Assembly: GCF_001832905.1 (NCBI RefSeq)
Contig: NZ_MKIR01000001.1
Location: 246,855-304,856 of the forward strand
Direction: 5' to 3'
DNA: 58,002 bases
Source: Floricoccus tropicus
GTDB lineage: Bacteria; Bacillota; Bacilli; Lactobacillales; Streptococcaceae
In this document: one piece after another, positions 48,747 to 56,991 of the stretch
Layout of the letters: each line of letters opens with the position of its first letter
How positions within the stretch are numbered: the stretch's first letter is position 1
Translations under genes and position numbers: made by a program
The notes under the pieces: generated by a model
Told to the model about the DNA's origin: nothing
Seen by the model: only the letters and a program-made list of their open reading frames with translations
Database searches by the model: none

Positions 48747-50528
48747 TTAAATCAATTGTTCACTTACATATTTTTGATAAAGTTCATGATTTGCTAGTAA
48801 TTGGCTGTGGCTACCACTACCTGTTATATGACCATGATCCACAAAATAGATATTATCGGCATCAACAATTGTTGAAAGTCTGTGAGCAATGACAAGAGTT
48901 GTACGACCCTTCATAAGGTTAGTTAGAGCCTTTTGTACCATTCCTTCACTCTCAGAATCAAGACTCGCTGTTGCTTCATCAAGCATGAGAATCTTAGGAT
49001 TTCTCAAAAATGCGCGTGCAATTGCTAAACGTTGACGTTGCCCACCAGAAATTTTAACACCACGTTCACCTACTTGTGTATCTAATTGATTATCCATTTC
49101 TTTTACAAAAGTTTTTGCAAATGCTAGATCAAGTACATCCCATAACTCATCATCAGATACTTTTCGGTCAAGACCATAAGTTAAGTTATCTCTAATTGTT
49201 CCAGCTAGAATTGCTGAATCTTGACTTACGAAACCTATTTGTTCACGATAACCACCTAGTTTAATATCATCAATATTTGTTTCATCAAATTTTATTGCAC
49301 CGCTTGTTGGTTCATAAAAACGTTCAAGCAAACTGAATATGGTAGATTTACCACCACCACTTGGCCCAGCAAAGGCGATAACCTGATTAGGTTTAGCTTC
49401 AAATGAAACATCAGTTAATATTGGAGAGTCTTCTTCATAAGAAAAATCAATATTTTCTACCTTAAGCATTTTACCTGAAAGATCCATATCTTTTCCATGG
49501 TTAAAGTCTTCTTCATCTTCATTTAGAAGTTCACGAACGCGAGCAGTTGATCCTGCTGCTTTACCTATCTCACTAAAGAGCATAGCAACCATAGGTACAG
49601 CGCCAATTAGGTTAAACATATACATTAAGAAACTCATTAAAGTTCCCATTGTCATGGCACCAGTAGCAACACGATGAATACCAAAAGTCAAAAGACCAAA
49701 GATCATACCCATCATCAGCATCATCATAATTGGTTGCATAGAAGAATCAAATATTGCTTCCTTTAAACCAATTTTATATAATTTATCAATTTCCTCATCT
49801 GCTTGTTCACTTGCTTGTTTTTCAGCATTTGAACTTTTAACCAAACGAATTGCCCCTAAAGACTCTGTGATATTACCATTGAAACTTGCAAGTGCATCTT
49901 GTCTAGAATGGGCAATTCTTTGTCCAAATACCATGATAGGAGCAATAAGAATTGTTGCAATTGGAACAACAACAACCATTGCTACGGTCATTTGCCAATC
50001 CATCTTGAACATCATTATTACACTACCCAAAATAAGTAAGATACTTGAAAGTGTTTTAGGGAAAGTACCTGCTAAAAGTTCTTTGACCTGAGAAGAATCA
50101 CTTACTAAGCGGCTTGCCATTTCTCCTGCTTTTACTTCATCAAAATATTTAACTTTTAAACGAACCATTTTATTCCAAATCTTTTTACGAAGATTTTGAA
50201 CTACATTTTCACCAAAAATCCCAAGCATCGTACCTGATACTACAGACAAAATTGCTGAAAGTACAAATAATCCAACAACTTTTGCAAGCATTACATAGTC
50301 AACACCCGATGAAAAATTATTAATCAGACTTTGTGCAACTTTTGGAACAAATAATTGGATTATAGTTCCTAGAACACCAACTAGAACACCAGCAATTAAC
50401 ATGAAATATTTTGGATGGGCAATATTAATAAGCCCAATAAAATCTTTCATCTTGAATTTTTCTCTTTTAAAATCATTTGTTCGTGTGTCAGACATTGGTT
50501 GTCCTCCACCGTAACCTCTTTCAGCCAT
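48747..50528 (-). CDS. Multidrug ABC half-transporter, LmrA/BmrA-like
   Basis: 593-aa fused membrane/ATPase half-transporter that should work as a homodimer. Six membrane helices (about 35-330), then Walker A GPSGGGKST, signature ISGGQRQRLAIARA and Walker B ILMLDEATASLD. Similar to lactococcal LmrA type exporters. Two starts are plausible: ATG 50528 (GAGGT at 8 nt) and ATG 50495 (GGAGG at 7 nt, inside the coding region). Behind a MarR gene that probably controls it. Confidence 0.92.
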   Translation of the reverse strand: MAERGYGGGQPMSDTRTNDFKREKFKMKDFIGLINIAHPKYFMLIAGVLVGVLGTIIQLFVPKVAQSLINNFSSGVDYVMLAKVVGLFVLSAILSVVSGTMLGIFGENVVQNLRKKIWNKMVRLKVKYFDEVKAGEMASRLVSDSSQVKELLAGTFPKTLSSILLILGSVIMMFKMDWQMTVAMVVVVPIATILIAPIMVFGQRIAHSRQDALASFNGNITESLGAIRLVKSSNAEKQASEQADEEIDKLYKIGLKEAIFDSSMQPIMMMLMMGMIFGLLTFGIHRVATGAMTMGTLMSFLMYMFNLIGAVPMVAMLFSEIGKAAGSTARVRELLNEDEEDFNHGKDMDLSGKMLKVENIDFSYEEDSPILTDVSFEAKPNQVIAFAGPSGGGKSTIFSLLERFYEPTSGAIKFDETNIDDIKLGGYREQIGFVSQDSAILAGTIRDNLTYGLDRKVSDDELWDVLDLAFAKTFVKEMDNQLDTQVGERGVKISGGQRQRLAIARAFLRNPKILMLDEATASLDSESEGMVQKALTNLMKGRTTLVIAHRLSTIVDADNIYFVDHGHITGSGSHSQLLANHELYQKYVSEQLI

Positions 50529-50555
50529 TTTATTCTACCTCTATTTAATTAGTTA

Positions 50556-51413
50556 TTATTCTTCTATATCATCGTCATCTTTAGTAGATTGTTTACCAAA
50601 GCCACCAAACATTGCAGCAAATTTTTTCATTGAATCTTCAAAAGACTCATCGTTTCGCATTGAACGACGTTCATCATTTGCCATTTTTCTCATGTATTTA
50701 CGCATGTCATTTTCACTTAAATCTTTATCATTCATATTTTCAAAGAAGTTCATAAAGTCTTTTTCATTCATATTAAAACCATGTTGTCCTCTACCAAAAT
50801 CTGAATGATTATGGTGATCATGTTGTTCATGATGGTGGTGTGTATGTTCCATATCTTGGAAGTTACGACCTCCTCCAAAATTAGGCATTCCACCACGACC
50901 AAATGGTCCTTGTCCAAAATGTTCATGAATTCCACCATGGAAGTTGAAGAAGTTTGATTCAAAATCTTCTGAAGTATTTTCAGAAATAATACGTTTTAAT
51001 ATTGCAATTAAATTTGATTTTTCTTCTTCACTTAGAAAATCAAATAATTCTTCTGAAATTTCATCTTGATGATTTTTTTGTCCTTCTTCTAATTCACGAC
51101 CTTTCTCAGTTAAAAAGATTCTAGTAACTCTTTTATCTTGTTCGTCTTGGACACGTTTAATCATTTCTTTCTTATCAAGCTTTTTAACCATATTTGTAAC
51201 ACTTGACGGTTTAACATCCAATTTTTCAGCAATCTCTGAGTTTGTTAAGCCATCTTCTTCCCATAATAGAAAAAGTAGTGATCTTGCTCCTTGACGATTT
51301 CCATTTTCTCTCATTCTTTGTTGCATCATATTACCACGGAGTGCAAACATCATTTTAGGATTTCCAACTACTTGTGAAAATAAATCTAATAATTCATTCG
51401 TTTCTTTACTCAT
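50556..51413 (-). CDS. MarR-family regulator with histidine-rich tail
   Basis: 285 aa, about twice the usual MarR length. The winged helix (about 30-145) has GLTNSEIAEKLDVKPSSVTNMVKKL and the wing VQDEQDKRVTRIFLT. After residue 155 comes a Gly/Phe-rich, His-rich tail with 13 His between 159 and 211 (HTHHHHEQHDHHNH), then a charged helical end. The tail may bind metal ions. Strong promoter with an overlapping palindrome suggests autorepression; the ABC exporter follows 27 nt later. Confidence 0.9.
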   Translation of the reverse strand: MSKETNELLDLFSQVVGNPKMMFALRGNMMQQRMRENGNRQGARSLLFLLWEEDGLTNSEIAEKLDVKPSSVTNMVKKLDKKEMIKRVQDEQDKRVTRIFLTEKGRELEEGQKNHQDEISEELFDFLSEEEKSNLIAILKRIISENTSEDFESNFFNFHGGIHEHFGQGPFGRGGMPNFGGGRNFQDMEHTHHHHEQHDHHNHSDFGRGQHGFNMNEKDFMNFFENMNDKDLSENDMRKYMRKMANDERRSMRNDESFEDSMKKFAAMFGGFGKQSTKDDDDIEE

Positions 51414-51475
51414 TATTTATACCTCGATTGTTTTTGTTTTTAGTTAGTTTCATTTATATTTATCTAACAAAATAA

Positions 51476-51517
51476 ATTATATTCTTTTTATTTAGTTTGT
51501 CAAGGGTAAAACTAAAT
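51476..51517 (-). promoter_or_regulatory. Promoter and operator of the MarR-ABC operon
   Basis: TTGACA (51498-51503), 16-nt spacer, TATAAT (51476-51481). Perfect 9-bp inverted arms ATTTAGTTT (51490-51498) and AAACTAAAT (51509-51517) straddle the -35. Confidence 0.65.
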
Positions 51518-51585
51518 TCTTTTTTCTTTTATTTTTCTTTATTCCTTGCTATAATTCGATTATAAATAAATAGGAGGATTTTATT

Positions 51586-52029
51586 TTGGCAACTGCTAAA
51601 ATCGTATATGCAAGTATGACAGGTAACACAGAAGAAATCGCTGATATCGTCTGTGAAGCTTTAGAAAATAAAGGAATCGAAGTTGAAATGGACGAATGTA
51701 CAAGCGTTGATGCAGAAGACTTTTTAGACTTTGATATTAATATTGTGGCAACTTATACTTATGGTGATGGGGAATTACCAGATGAAATCGTTGATTTCTA
51801 TGAAGATCTCCAAGATCTTGATTTATCAGGTAAAATTTACGGTGTGGTTGGATCAGGAGATACTTTCTATGATGAATTCTGTAAATCAGTTGATGATTTT
51901 GATGCTGCTTTCGCTGAATGTAATGCTACTAAAGGTTCTGAGAGTGTTAAAGTTGACCTTGCAGCCGAAGAAGATGACATTGTTGCACTTGAAAACTTTG
52001 TCGATGAGCTTACTTCTAAGCTTGCTTAA
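51586..52029 (+). CDS. Flavodoxin
   Basis: 147 aa starting with TTG at 51586 behind AGGAGG. FMN phosphate loop SMTGNTEEIAD at the N-terminus, YTYGDGELPD and the isoalloxazine-contacting GSGDTFYDEFCKSVDDF fit short-chain flavodoxins. Electron carrier, possibly alternating with the ferredoxin at 8.4 kb. Extended -10 TGC-TATAAT at 51547-51555. Confidence 0.95.
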   Translation: MATAKIVYASMTGNTEEIADIVCEALENKGIEVEMDECTSVDAEDFLDFDINIVATYTYGDGELPDEIVDFYEDLQDLDLSGKIYGVVGSGDTFYDEFCKSVDDFDAAFAECNATKGSESVKVDLAAEEDDIVALENFVDELTSKLA

Positions 52030-52036
52030 TAAAATT

Positions 52037-52064
52037 AAAAAAGAGTCCGCTTGGGCTCTTTTGT
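52037..52064. terminator. Terminator after flavodoxin
   Basis: AAGAGTCC (52041-52048) pairs with GGGCTCTT (52053-52060) with one G-T pair, flanked by A- and T-rich runs. Confidence 0.75.
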
Positions 52065-52099
52065 TTTGTTAAAAATTTGTCATTAATAGAGATATGTTA

Positions 52100-52789
52100 T
52101 TAATGACTATTATTATTACTATTTTTGCTTGTAATACGTAAAATATTAGTAAATATATTAATGAAGTCTAGATAAACACTTAAGGCAAGATTTATTTCTT
52201 CTCCTCTTGTAACATCTCCATATGACCTATCATATACATTTTTAATTCTTTGATTATCATAGGCAATTAATATTGAAAATATTATTACACTTGCAAGGCT
52301 AATAATTAAGTCAAATGTCGATCCACCAGTAAATATATATATAATACTAGCAATTATCACACCTAAAAGTCCTGCTCGTGCTGCTTTTCCAGCTCCTGTT
52401 AAACTTCTTTTCGTTAGAGTTCCATAAATTGCTAACCCAAAGAACATAATAGCTGCAATAATGAAAGCAATTGTTATAGAGTTTGGATCATAATAAATCA
52501 AGCTAAAACTTAAGGTAAAGCCATTGAGTGCTGAATAAAAAATAAAACCAGGTAATGCAGTACTACTATTGTTACTTGTAAATCTACCTAGAACATATAC
52601 TGTTATCAACTCTATTACCCATGTAACAGGTAACACCCAGTAGTTATTTTGCAAAATATTCATCATTGTATTGCCAAAATAATTAATCATTATAAACGAT
52701 ACTAACGAACTAATTAATAAACCAAAACCCATAATCATATATATGTGTGAATAGAAAGAATTTGCACTTACTCTATCACTATTTTTCAT
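52100..52789 (-). CDS. Bax inhibitor-1-like membrane protein, copy 1
   Basis: 229 aa with about seven membrane helices (YccA/BI-1 family). The conserved SIIYIFTGGSTFDLIISL and IAYDNQRIKNVYDR region is shared with the neighbouring paralog. Bacterial relatives are pH-sensitive cation leak channels or FtsH modulators; a specific role here is unknown. More diverged from the family norm than copy 2. Confidence 0.88.
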   Translation of the reverse strand: MKNSDRVSANSFYSHIYMIMGFGLLISSLVSFIMINYFGNTMMNILQNNYWVLPVTWVIELITVYVLGRFTSNNSSTALPGFIFYSALNGFTLSFSLIYYDPNSITIAFIIAAIMFFGLAIYGTLTKRSLTGAGKAARAGLLGVIIASIIYIFTGGSTFDLIISLASVIIFSILIAYDNQRIKNVYDRSYGDVTRGEEINLALSVYLDFINIFTNILRITSKNSNNNSH

Positions 52790-52867
52790 ATTAAAATATA
52801 CCTCCTAAGTTTTATATTCATTCTATCACACAAATACTTTTTTAAAAGTTTATATGATATATAAACG

Positions 52868-52897
52868 AAAAAAGAACCTCCATAGAAGTTCTTTTTT
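52868..52897 (-). terminator. Terminator between the two BI-1-like genes
   Basis: AAAAAAGAAC (52868-52877) pairs with GTTCTTTTTT (52888-52897), 10-nt loop. Confidence 0.8.
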
Positions 52898-52907
52898 ATG
52901 TAATTTA

Positions 52908-53594
52908 TTAATCTTTACTACCAAAAATTCTTAATAGACTTAAGAATAAGTTAATGAAATCTAAGTAAAGACTAAGTGCTAGATTAATTGCTTGGCCACT
53001 TGTAACTTCGCCTTGCATACCATTATAAACATTCTTAATAGCTTGATTATCGTAAGCTATTAATCCTGAGAAGATAAGAACTCCGGCAATGCTGATAACA
53101 AGGTTGAATACTCCACCACCAGTAAAAATAAAGATGATGCTTGCTACAATAAGACCAAGTAATCCAGCGCGTGCTGCTTTACCAATACCTGTTAAGCTTT
53201 GTTTTGTCCTACTACCATAGAAAGCTAATGCAAAGAACATAACTGCTGCAACTACAAAGGCTTGAGTCACAGAACCTAAGTCATAATAGGCCAAAGTGAA
53301 ACTTATGGTAAATCCGTTGAGTGCTGAGTAGAAAATGAAACCTGGTAAAGCCATTGCCCCATCTTTACTCGCGCTACTACTAAGAACAAATACTGTAATT
53401 AATTCAATCACCCAAGTTACTGGTAATATCCAGCCATGATTATTTATAATATTCACGACGTTAGCCTGAAAAACTGTTAAAGTTAAAAATGATACGATTG
53501 CACTAATTGAAATTCCTAAGCCTAAAAGTGAATAAACACGAGCGTAGAAATCATTAAGAGAAAATCGTCTTTCATCAATAATTTGATTATTCAT
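52908..53594 (-). CDS. Bax inhibitor-1-like membrane protein, copy 2
   Basis: 228 aa, about seven membrane helices, with N-terminal cytoplasmic RRFSLNDFYARVYSLLG and C-terminal LDFINLFLSLLRIFGSKD. Clearly paralogous to the gene at 52100 along the whole length. The separate terminator between them implies the copies can be expressed independently. Confidence 0.9.
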   Translation of the reverse strand: MNNQIIDERRFSLNDFYARVYSLLGLGISISAIVSFLTLTVFQANVVNIINNHGWILPVTWVIELITVFVLSSSASKDGAMALPGFIFYSALNGFTISFTLAYYDLGSVTQAFVVAAVMFFALAFYGSRTKQSLTGIGKAARAGLLGLIVASIIFIFTGGGVFNLVISIAGVLIFSGLIAYDNQAIKNVYNGMQGEVTSGQAINLALSLYLDFINLFLSLLRIFGSKD

Positions 53595-53648
53595 AATAAA
53601 TCCTCCTATAAATAAAATATTAAATTTTCTAATAAACTCTGATATTGG

Positions 53649-54110
53649 CTATTCTTCAATTACTATTTCATTCTCTCCTGGTGGTGTTACAAGAAGAATT
53701 GCATCTCCAACACGCATGTCACCACGAGTAACTTCTACATTAATTGTTACCAAATCCTTGTTAGTATCGATTTTAATAACTTCGAAATCAAATTTCAAAG
53801 TATCACCCCTAAATATTTTTTCAGAAATATTAAAGGTAACATTGACTACGTTACTTCCTGGGCCTGGTAGATACTTACTTACAGTACTAGTCATAATACC
53901 AAAAATCAAAGTTGTAGGAACTAATGGCTTTTTCAATCCAATTTCCTTAACATAATCATACTGTAAAAACAGCGGGTTGTCATCAGTCGTTAGACCTAAG
54001 TAAAGTAAAATTTCTCTTTCACTTATTTTCTCAGTTAAACTAAAGGTCTCCCCTTCTTGAATTTCGGAAATAGTCTTTCCAATTTTAATATCTTTATTTC
54101 TCAGGTTCAC
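53649..54110 (-). CDS. MaoC-like hotdog-fold protein
   Basis: 153 aa resembling MaoC/R-specific enoyl-CoA hydratases (GLTTDDNPLFLQYDYVKEIG, then LVPTTLIFGIMTSTVSKYLPG). In active hydratases the Asp is followed by N-P-x-His; here the His position is Phe48 (DDNPLF), so classic hydratase activity is doubtful. It follows the HD gene by 37 nt and is probably in the trmH-HD-MaoC run. Confidence 0.8.
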   Translation of the reverse strand: MNLRNKDIKIGKTISEIQEGETFSLTEKISEREILLYLGLTTDDNPLFLQYDYVKEIGLKKPLVPTTLIFGIMTSTVSKYLPGPGSNVVNVTFNISEKIFRGDTLKFDFEVIKIDTNKDLVTINVEVTRGDMRVGDAILLVTPPGENEIVIEE

Positions 54111-54147
54111 GTAATATTTCTCCTAAATAATTAAACTTCTATATTTA

Positions 54148-54645
54148 TTAATGTGCCGAACGATTTCTAAACGCGCGCCATTTATAGGCAACAGGTGTCG
54201 AACTTTCTTTGATGGCACAGTACTTATCAACCATTGTAACAACAAAACTTTCCTTGTACTTTGGTGGTGCAACAGTAGCTCCCCACATATGCTTAATGAT
54301 AATATCCTTTTCAAGCTCAGAAAGCTCAGTTAACTTAAGAGCATTTTCATAGGCAATCCTTGGATGCACATACGCGTGACTTCCTTCTTCAAATTTTGTA
54401 TCACGCCAGTCATAGTAAAAAAGATCATGCAGAAGACCAGCTCTTGCAACTTCTCTTGATTTCATACCAAATTTTTTTGCAATTCGATAACTATTATAGC
54501 TTACATTCAATGAATGAATAAGTCTAGTTGTATGGTGGTGGTGCACAATTTCATCTAATTTTTGTACCTCGGGACGATCAATCAAATCAGATATCAGTTC
54601 CAAATACTCTTCGTCTTGTTCCCATGGCTTATCATAAAATGTCAT
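54148..54645 (-). CDS. HD-domain phosphohydrolase
   Basis: 165 aa. Metal ligands: H44 (RLIHSLNV), H73-D74 (GLLHDLFYYDW) and a late Asp (TMVDKYCAI). Small HD hydrolases of this type act on nucleotides or nucleic acid ends; the substrate is unknown. SD GAGGTAGATAAATG. In several streptococci it sits beside a TrmH gene, as here. Confidence 0.9.
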   Translation of the reverse strand: MTFYDKPWEQDEEYLELISDLIDRPEVQKLDEIVHHHHTTRLIHSLNVSYNSYRIAKKFGMKSREVARAGLLHDLFYYDWRDTKFEEGSHAYVHPRIAYENALKLTELSELEKDIIIKHMWGATVAPPKYKESFVVTMVDKYCAIKESSTPVAYKWRAFRNRSAH

Positions 54646-54750
54646 TTATCTACCTCTTTTTTTGTCACTATGTATATTATATCACTTTTTTTATTCAAAT
54701 TTTCAGAATATGACTTAATAATACAAATCTTAGCTAAAAGAAAACTAAAT

Positions 54751-55485
54751 CTAGATAAAATTAAAAATTAATATTCCACCAGCAATCGCTACATTCAGAC
54801 TTTCAGCTTGACCTGGCATGTCAATATGGACTAACACATCAGCCTCATTCTTAGTTAATTGCGAAATTCCCTGCCCCTCATTTCCAAGCACAAGAGCAAT
54901 TCCAGACTTTTGCTCTACTTCTTTGTAAGAAATTGATTCATCAGATAAGGTAGATGCTAAAACGCTAATTTTCAATTCTTTTAATTTTTTATATAGCTCA
55001 GATAAATCAACTGAATAAACTGGAAGATGATAATTACTTCCTTGCATACTTCTCATAACTTTTGGACTATAGACATCAGCACAGTCTCTTGATAAGAAAA
55101 CTGCATCAAATCCACCTGCATCAGCAGTTCTAATGAGAGTTCCCACATTGCCTGGATCTTGAACACCGTCAAGAACCAAAATTTTATTTAAATTAATTTT
55201 TTCATAATCTAAATCGTTATTCATTTTTACAACAGCAACTAATCCTTGTGGTGTCTTACTGTCAGTAATGAAATTTAAAACTTCCTGCGTTACAATGATA
55301 GCCTCTGGAAATTTAGCTGCGAATTCTTCTGTAACAAATGTTTCTAATATTTCTGCTCCTGAACGACTAGCTTCCTCAAAAAGATGAAATCCCTCTATTA
55401 AGTATGTATCTTTACGATATTTTTTTTGCAATAATTTCTTAGCAGATTTTACTGCCTTATTCTCTTTTGATCTAATAATATTCAT
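54751..55485 (-). CDS. TrmH/SpoU-family RNA 2'-O-methyltransferase
   Basis: 244 aa. N-terminal substrate-binding part (about 1-95), then the SPOUT knot with LDGVQDPGNVGTLIRTADA (motif 1), LVLGNEGQGIS (motif 2) and AESLNVAIAGGIL (motif 3). It methylates ribose in rRNA or tRNA; the target is not determined. Confidence 0.93.
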   Translation of the reverse strand: MNIIRSKENKAVKSAKKLLQKKYRKDTYLIEGFHLFEEASRSGAEILETFVTEEFAAKFPEAIIVTQEVLNFITDSKTPQGLVAVVKMNNDLDYEKINLNKILVLDGVQDPGNVGTLIRTADAGGFDAVFLSRDCADVYSPKVMRSMQGSNYHLPVYSVDLSELYKKLKELKISVLASTLSDESISYKEVEQKSGIALVLGNEGQGISQLTKNEADVLVHIDMPGQAESLNVAIAGGILIFNFI

Positions 55486-55537
55486 ATAAGTAAAATTATA
55501 AGAAAAAATTTAACTTTTTACAATGTATATGACCATA

Positions 55538-55562
55538 CAAAAAATGACCACATATGGTCATT
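55538..55562 (-). terminator. Terminator of the MarR-rhodanese operon
   Basis: On the minus strand AATGACCA pairs perfectly with TGGTCATT over a 4-nt loop, followed by a T-run (55543-55562 plus the tail). Confidence 0.85.
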
Positions 55563-55570
55563 AGAGCTAA

Positions 55571-55933
55571 TTATTTTATTTCTTCCATTGGTAAGTTCAT
55601 ACCCTTCCATCCTTCAAGAGCACATGATAATTCAAATGCCTTAAAACCATTTGTTAATAAAATCAACAAAGCTTGTTTACCAAGGGTTGTACCCGCTGTC
55701 CAATCATACACCACGTAGGTTTTATCCTTATCAAGCTTATCTAGTGAACTAGACAAATCTTTTGCTGCAATAGCTTTAGCACTTTTGATTTGTTCTTTTT
55801 TAACTTGAACAGGTGCATTTCTTACATCAAGAATTACATATGGAGAATCAGGTCCTGCAACTTCTAATACTTCTTGATGTCCAATATATAAGCTTAGGTA
55901 TGTTTCTAAAAATTCTATTTTTTTATTGTTCAT
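55571..55933 (-). CDS. Rhodanese-like protein lacking the catalytic cysteine
   Basis: 120-aa single rhodanese domain (VILDVRNAPVQVKK, LEGWKGMNLP). The active-site loop, normally beginning with Cys, reads D77-W-T-A-G81, so sulfur transfer is not expected. Related streptococcal proteins share a YDWT-GTTLG loop. It overlaps the preceding MarR gene by 11 nt and may sense or bind something for it. Confidence 0.88.
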   Translation of the reverse strand: MNNKKIEFLETYLSLYIGHQEVLEVAGPDSPYVILDVRNAPVQVKKEQIKSAKAIAAKDLSSSLDKLDKDKTYVVYDWTAGTTLGKQALLILLTNGFKAFELSCALEGWKGMNLPMEEIK

Positions 55934-56411
55934 TTAATTCATTCTCCATTATTTTTAATTTTTCTTTGTTATTTTCTAATTTCTCAAGCAATTGAGCAAA
56001 GTTTTCAAGTTCCTTTTCACTAAAATTCGAAAATAATTGATCAACAGCTTTATAGTTATAGGGTAAAAAATACTTTAATTTCTTTAGTCCCTCTTCTGTT
56101 AGTTTTATATAAGTAGAACGCTTATCAGTTTTTGAAGGAATTTTTTCAATTAAATTTTTTTCTTCCATCTTTTTCAAAATTTTACTGATTGTGGCCTTAG
56201 AAACACCTAATCTTTCAGCTAATTCACTTGAAAGTAATTGATTTTCTTCCGCTCGACTTAAGTACATCATAATTACAAATCGTGATTCGCTTAAGTCAAA
56301 ATGTTCTAAAATTTTATTATAGTTTTTTTCTACTTCTCTAAAAGTCCACTGCAATTTCAAATATGCAGTTACAGAATTGGGATTAATGTCATAGTCAAAT
56401 CCCTTTGCCAT
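55923..56411 (-). CDS. MarR-family transcriptional regulator
   Basis: 162 aa from the ATG at 56411 (AGGA at 8 nt). Winged-helix: LLSSELAERLGVSKATISKILKKMEE, then KTDKRSTYIKLTEEG. The open frame continues 18 codons further upstream to an ATT at 56465 that has a better-placed GAGGAA, so a longer form is possible. Operon with the rhodanese-like gene. A near-perfect palindrome lies at its transcription start. Confidence 0.9.
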   Translation of the reverse strand: MAKGFDYDINPNSVTAYLKLQWTFREVEKNYNKILEHFDLSESRFVIMMYLSRAEENQLLSSELAERLGVSKATISKILKKMEEKNLIEKIPSKTDKRSTYIKLTEEGLKKLKYFLPYNYKAVDQLFSNFSEKELENFAQLLEKLENNKEKLKIMENELNEQ

Positions 56412-56480
56412 TGACTGAATCCTATCGTCATCTGGTCTATCTATAAAGTTAAATTTTTCGATAATATCACTTCCTCACCA

Positions 56481-56536
56481 TTTTAGTTTGCTAGCTAACT
56501 AAAATCATTATAATCAAAGTTTATTACTAAGTCAAT
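56481..56536 (-). promoter_or_regulatory. Promoter and operator of the MarR-rhodanese operon
   Basis: TTGACT (56531-56536), 18-nt spacer, TATAAT (56507-56512), start near 56500. The palindrome TTTTAGTT ... AACTAAAA (56481-56488, 56497-56504) with a CTAGC core covers the start site. Confidence 0.65.
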
Positions 56537-56589
56537 AAATTGGATTTTATTTTTGTTATTAAAACTAGTAAAAATTATTAGAAATAAAA

Positions 56590-56598
56590 TGTTATACT
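56590..56598 (+). promoter_or_regulatory. Extended -10 of the acylphosphatase gene
   Basis: TGT-TATACT (hexamer 56593-56598), start near 56605; the -35 is weak. Confidence 0.45.
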
Positions 56599-56658
56599 TG
56601 TAGTAGTTTTAAATAGAAATTGTTATTTATACTCTTATCTTATAAGGAGAGGATTAAA

Positions 56659-56934
56659 ATGTTAAAAATGAGATTTATCGTTTCTGGACGTGTACAGGGA
56701 GTAGGCTTTCGTTGGGGGACAATGACTCTAGCAAAAGAAATTGGTATTAAAGGACGTGTCTGGAATAATAATGATGGTACTGTGGAGATCCTAGCTCAGT
56801 CTGACTCAGCTAGTAAGCTAATTATTTTTGAACAAAAACTACGTAAAGGTCCTACTCAATTTGCTCGAGTTGACTATCTAGATAAAACAACTGCAAACTT
56901 TGATGATTTTAATGATTTTCAAATGGCAAATTAA
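56659..56934 (+). CDS. Acylphosphatase
   Basis: 91 aa from the ATG at 56659, which follows AAGGAGAGG; the longer frame from 56620 lacks an SD. Catalytic Arg is in GRVQGVGFRWGT and the Asn in GRVWNNNDGTVEI. It hydrolyses acyl phosphates such as 1,3-bisphosphoglycerate. The acylphosphatase-yidC order is conserved in streptococci. Confidence 0.94.
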   Translation: MLKMRFIVSGRVQGVGFRWGTMTLAKEIGIKGRVWNNNDGTVEILAQSDSASKLIIFEQKLRKGPTQFARVDYLDKTTANFDDFNDFQMAN

Positions 56935-56952
56935 CCTCAGTCTTTGGGCTTA

Positions 56953-56991
56953 TTGAAAAAAGACCGTATTTACTGTATAATTACACGGTCT
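56953..56991 (+). promoter_or_regulatory. Promoter of yidC inside a hairpin
   Basis: TTGAAA (56953-56958), 17-nt spacer, TATAAT (56976-56981). AGACCGT (56961-56967) and ACGGTCT (56985-56991) form an inverted repeat around the -10. Confidence 0.65.

Noticed and set aside
51731-52072. 113-codon plus-strand ORF overlapping flavodoxin
   Set aside because: Out-of-frame shadow, Leu/Met-rich artefact of flavodoxin codons.
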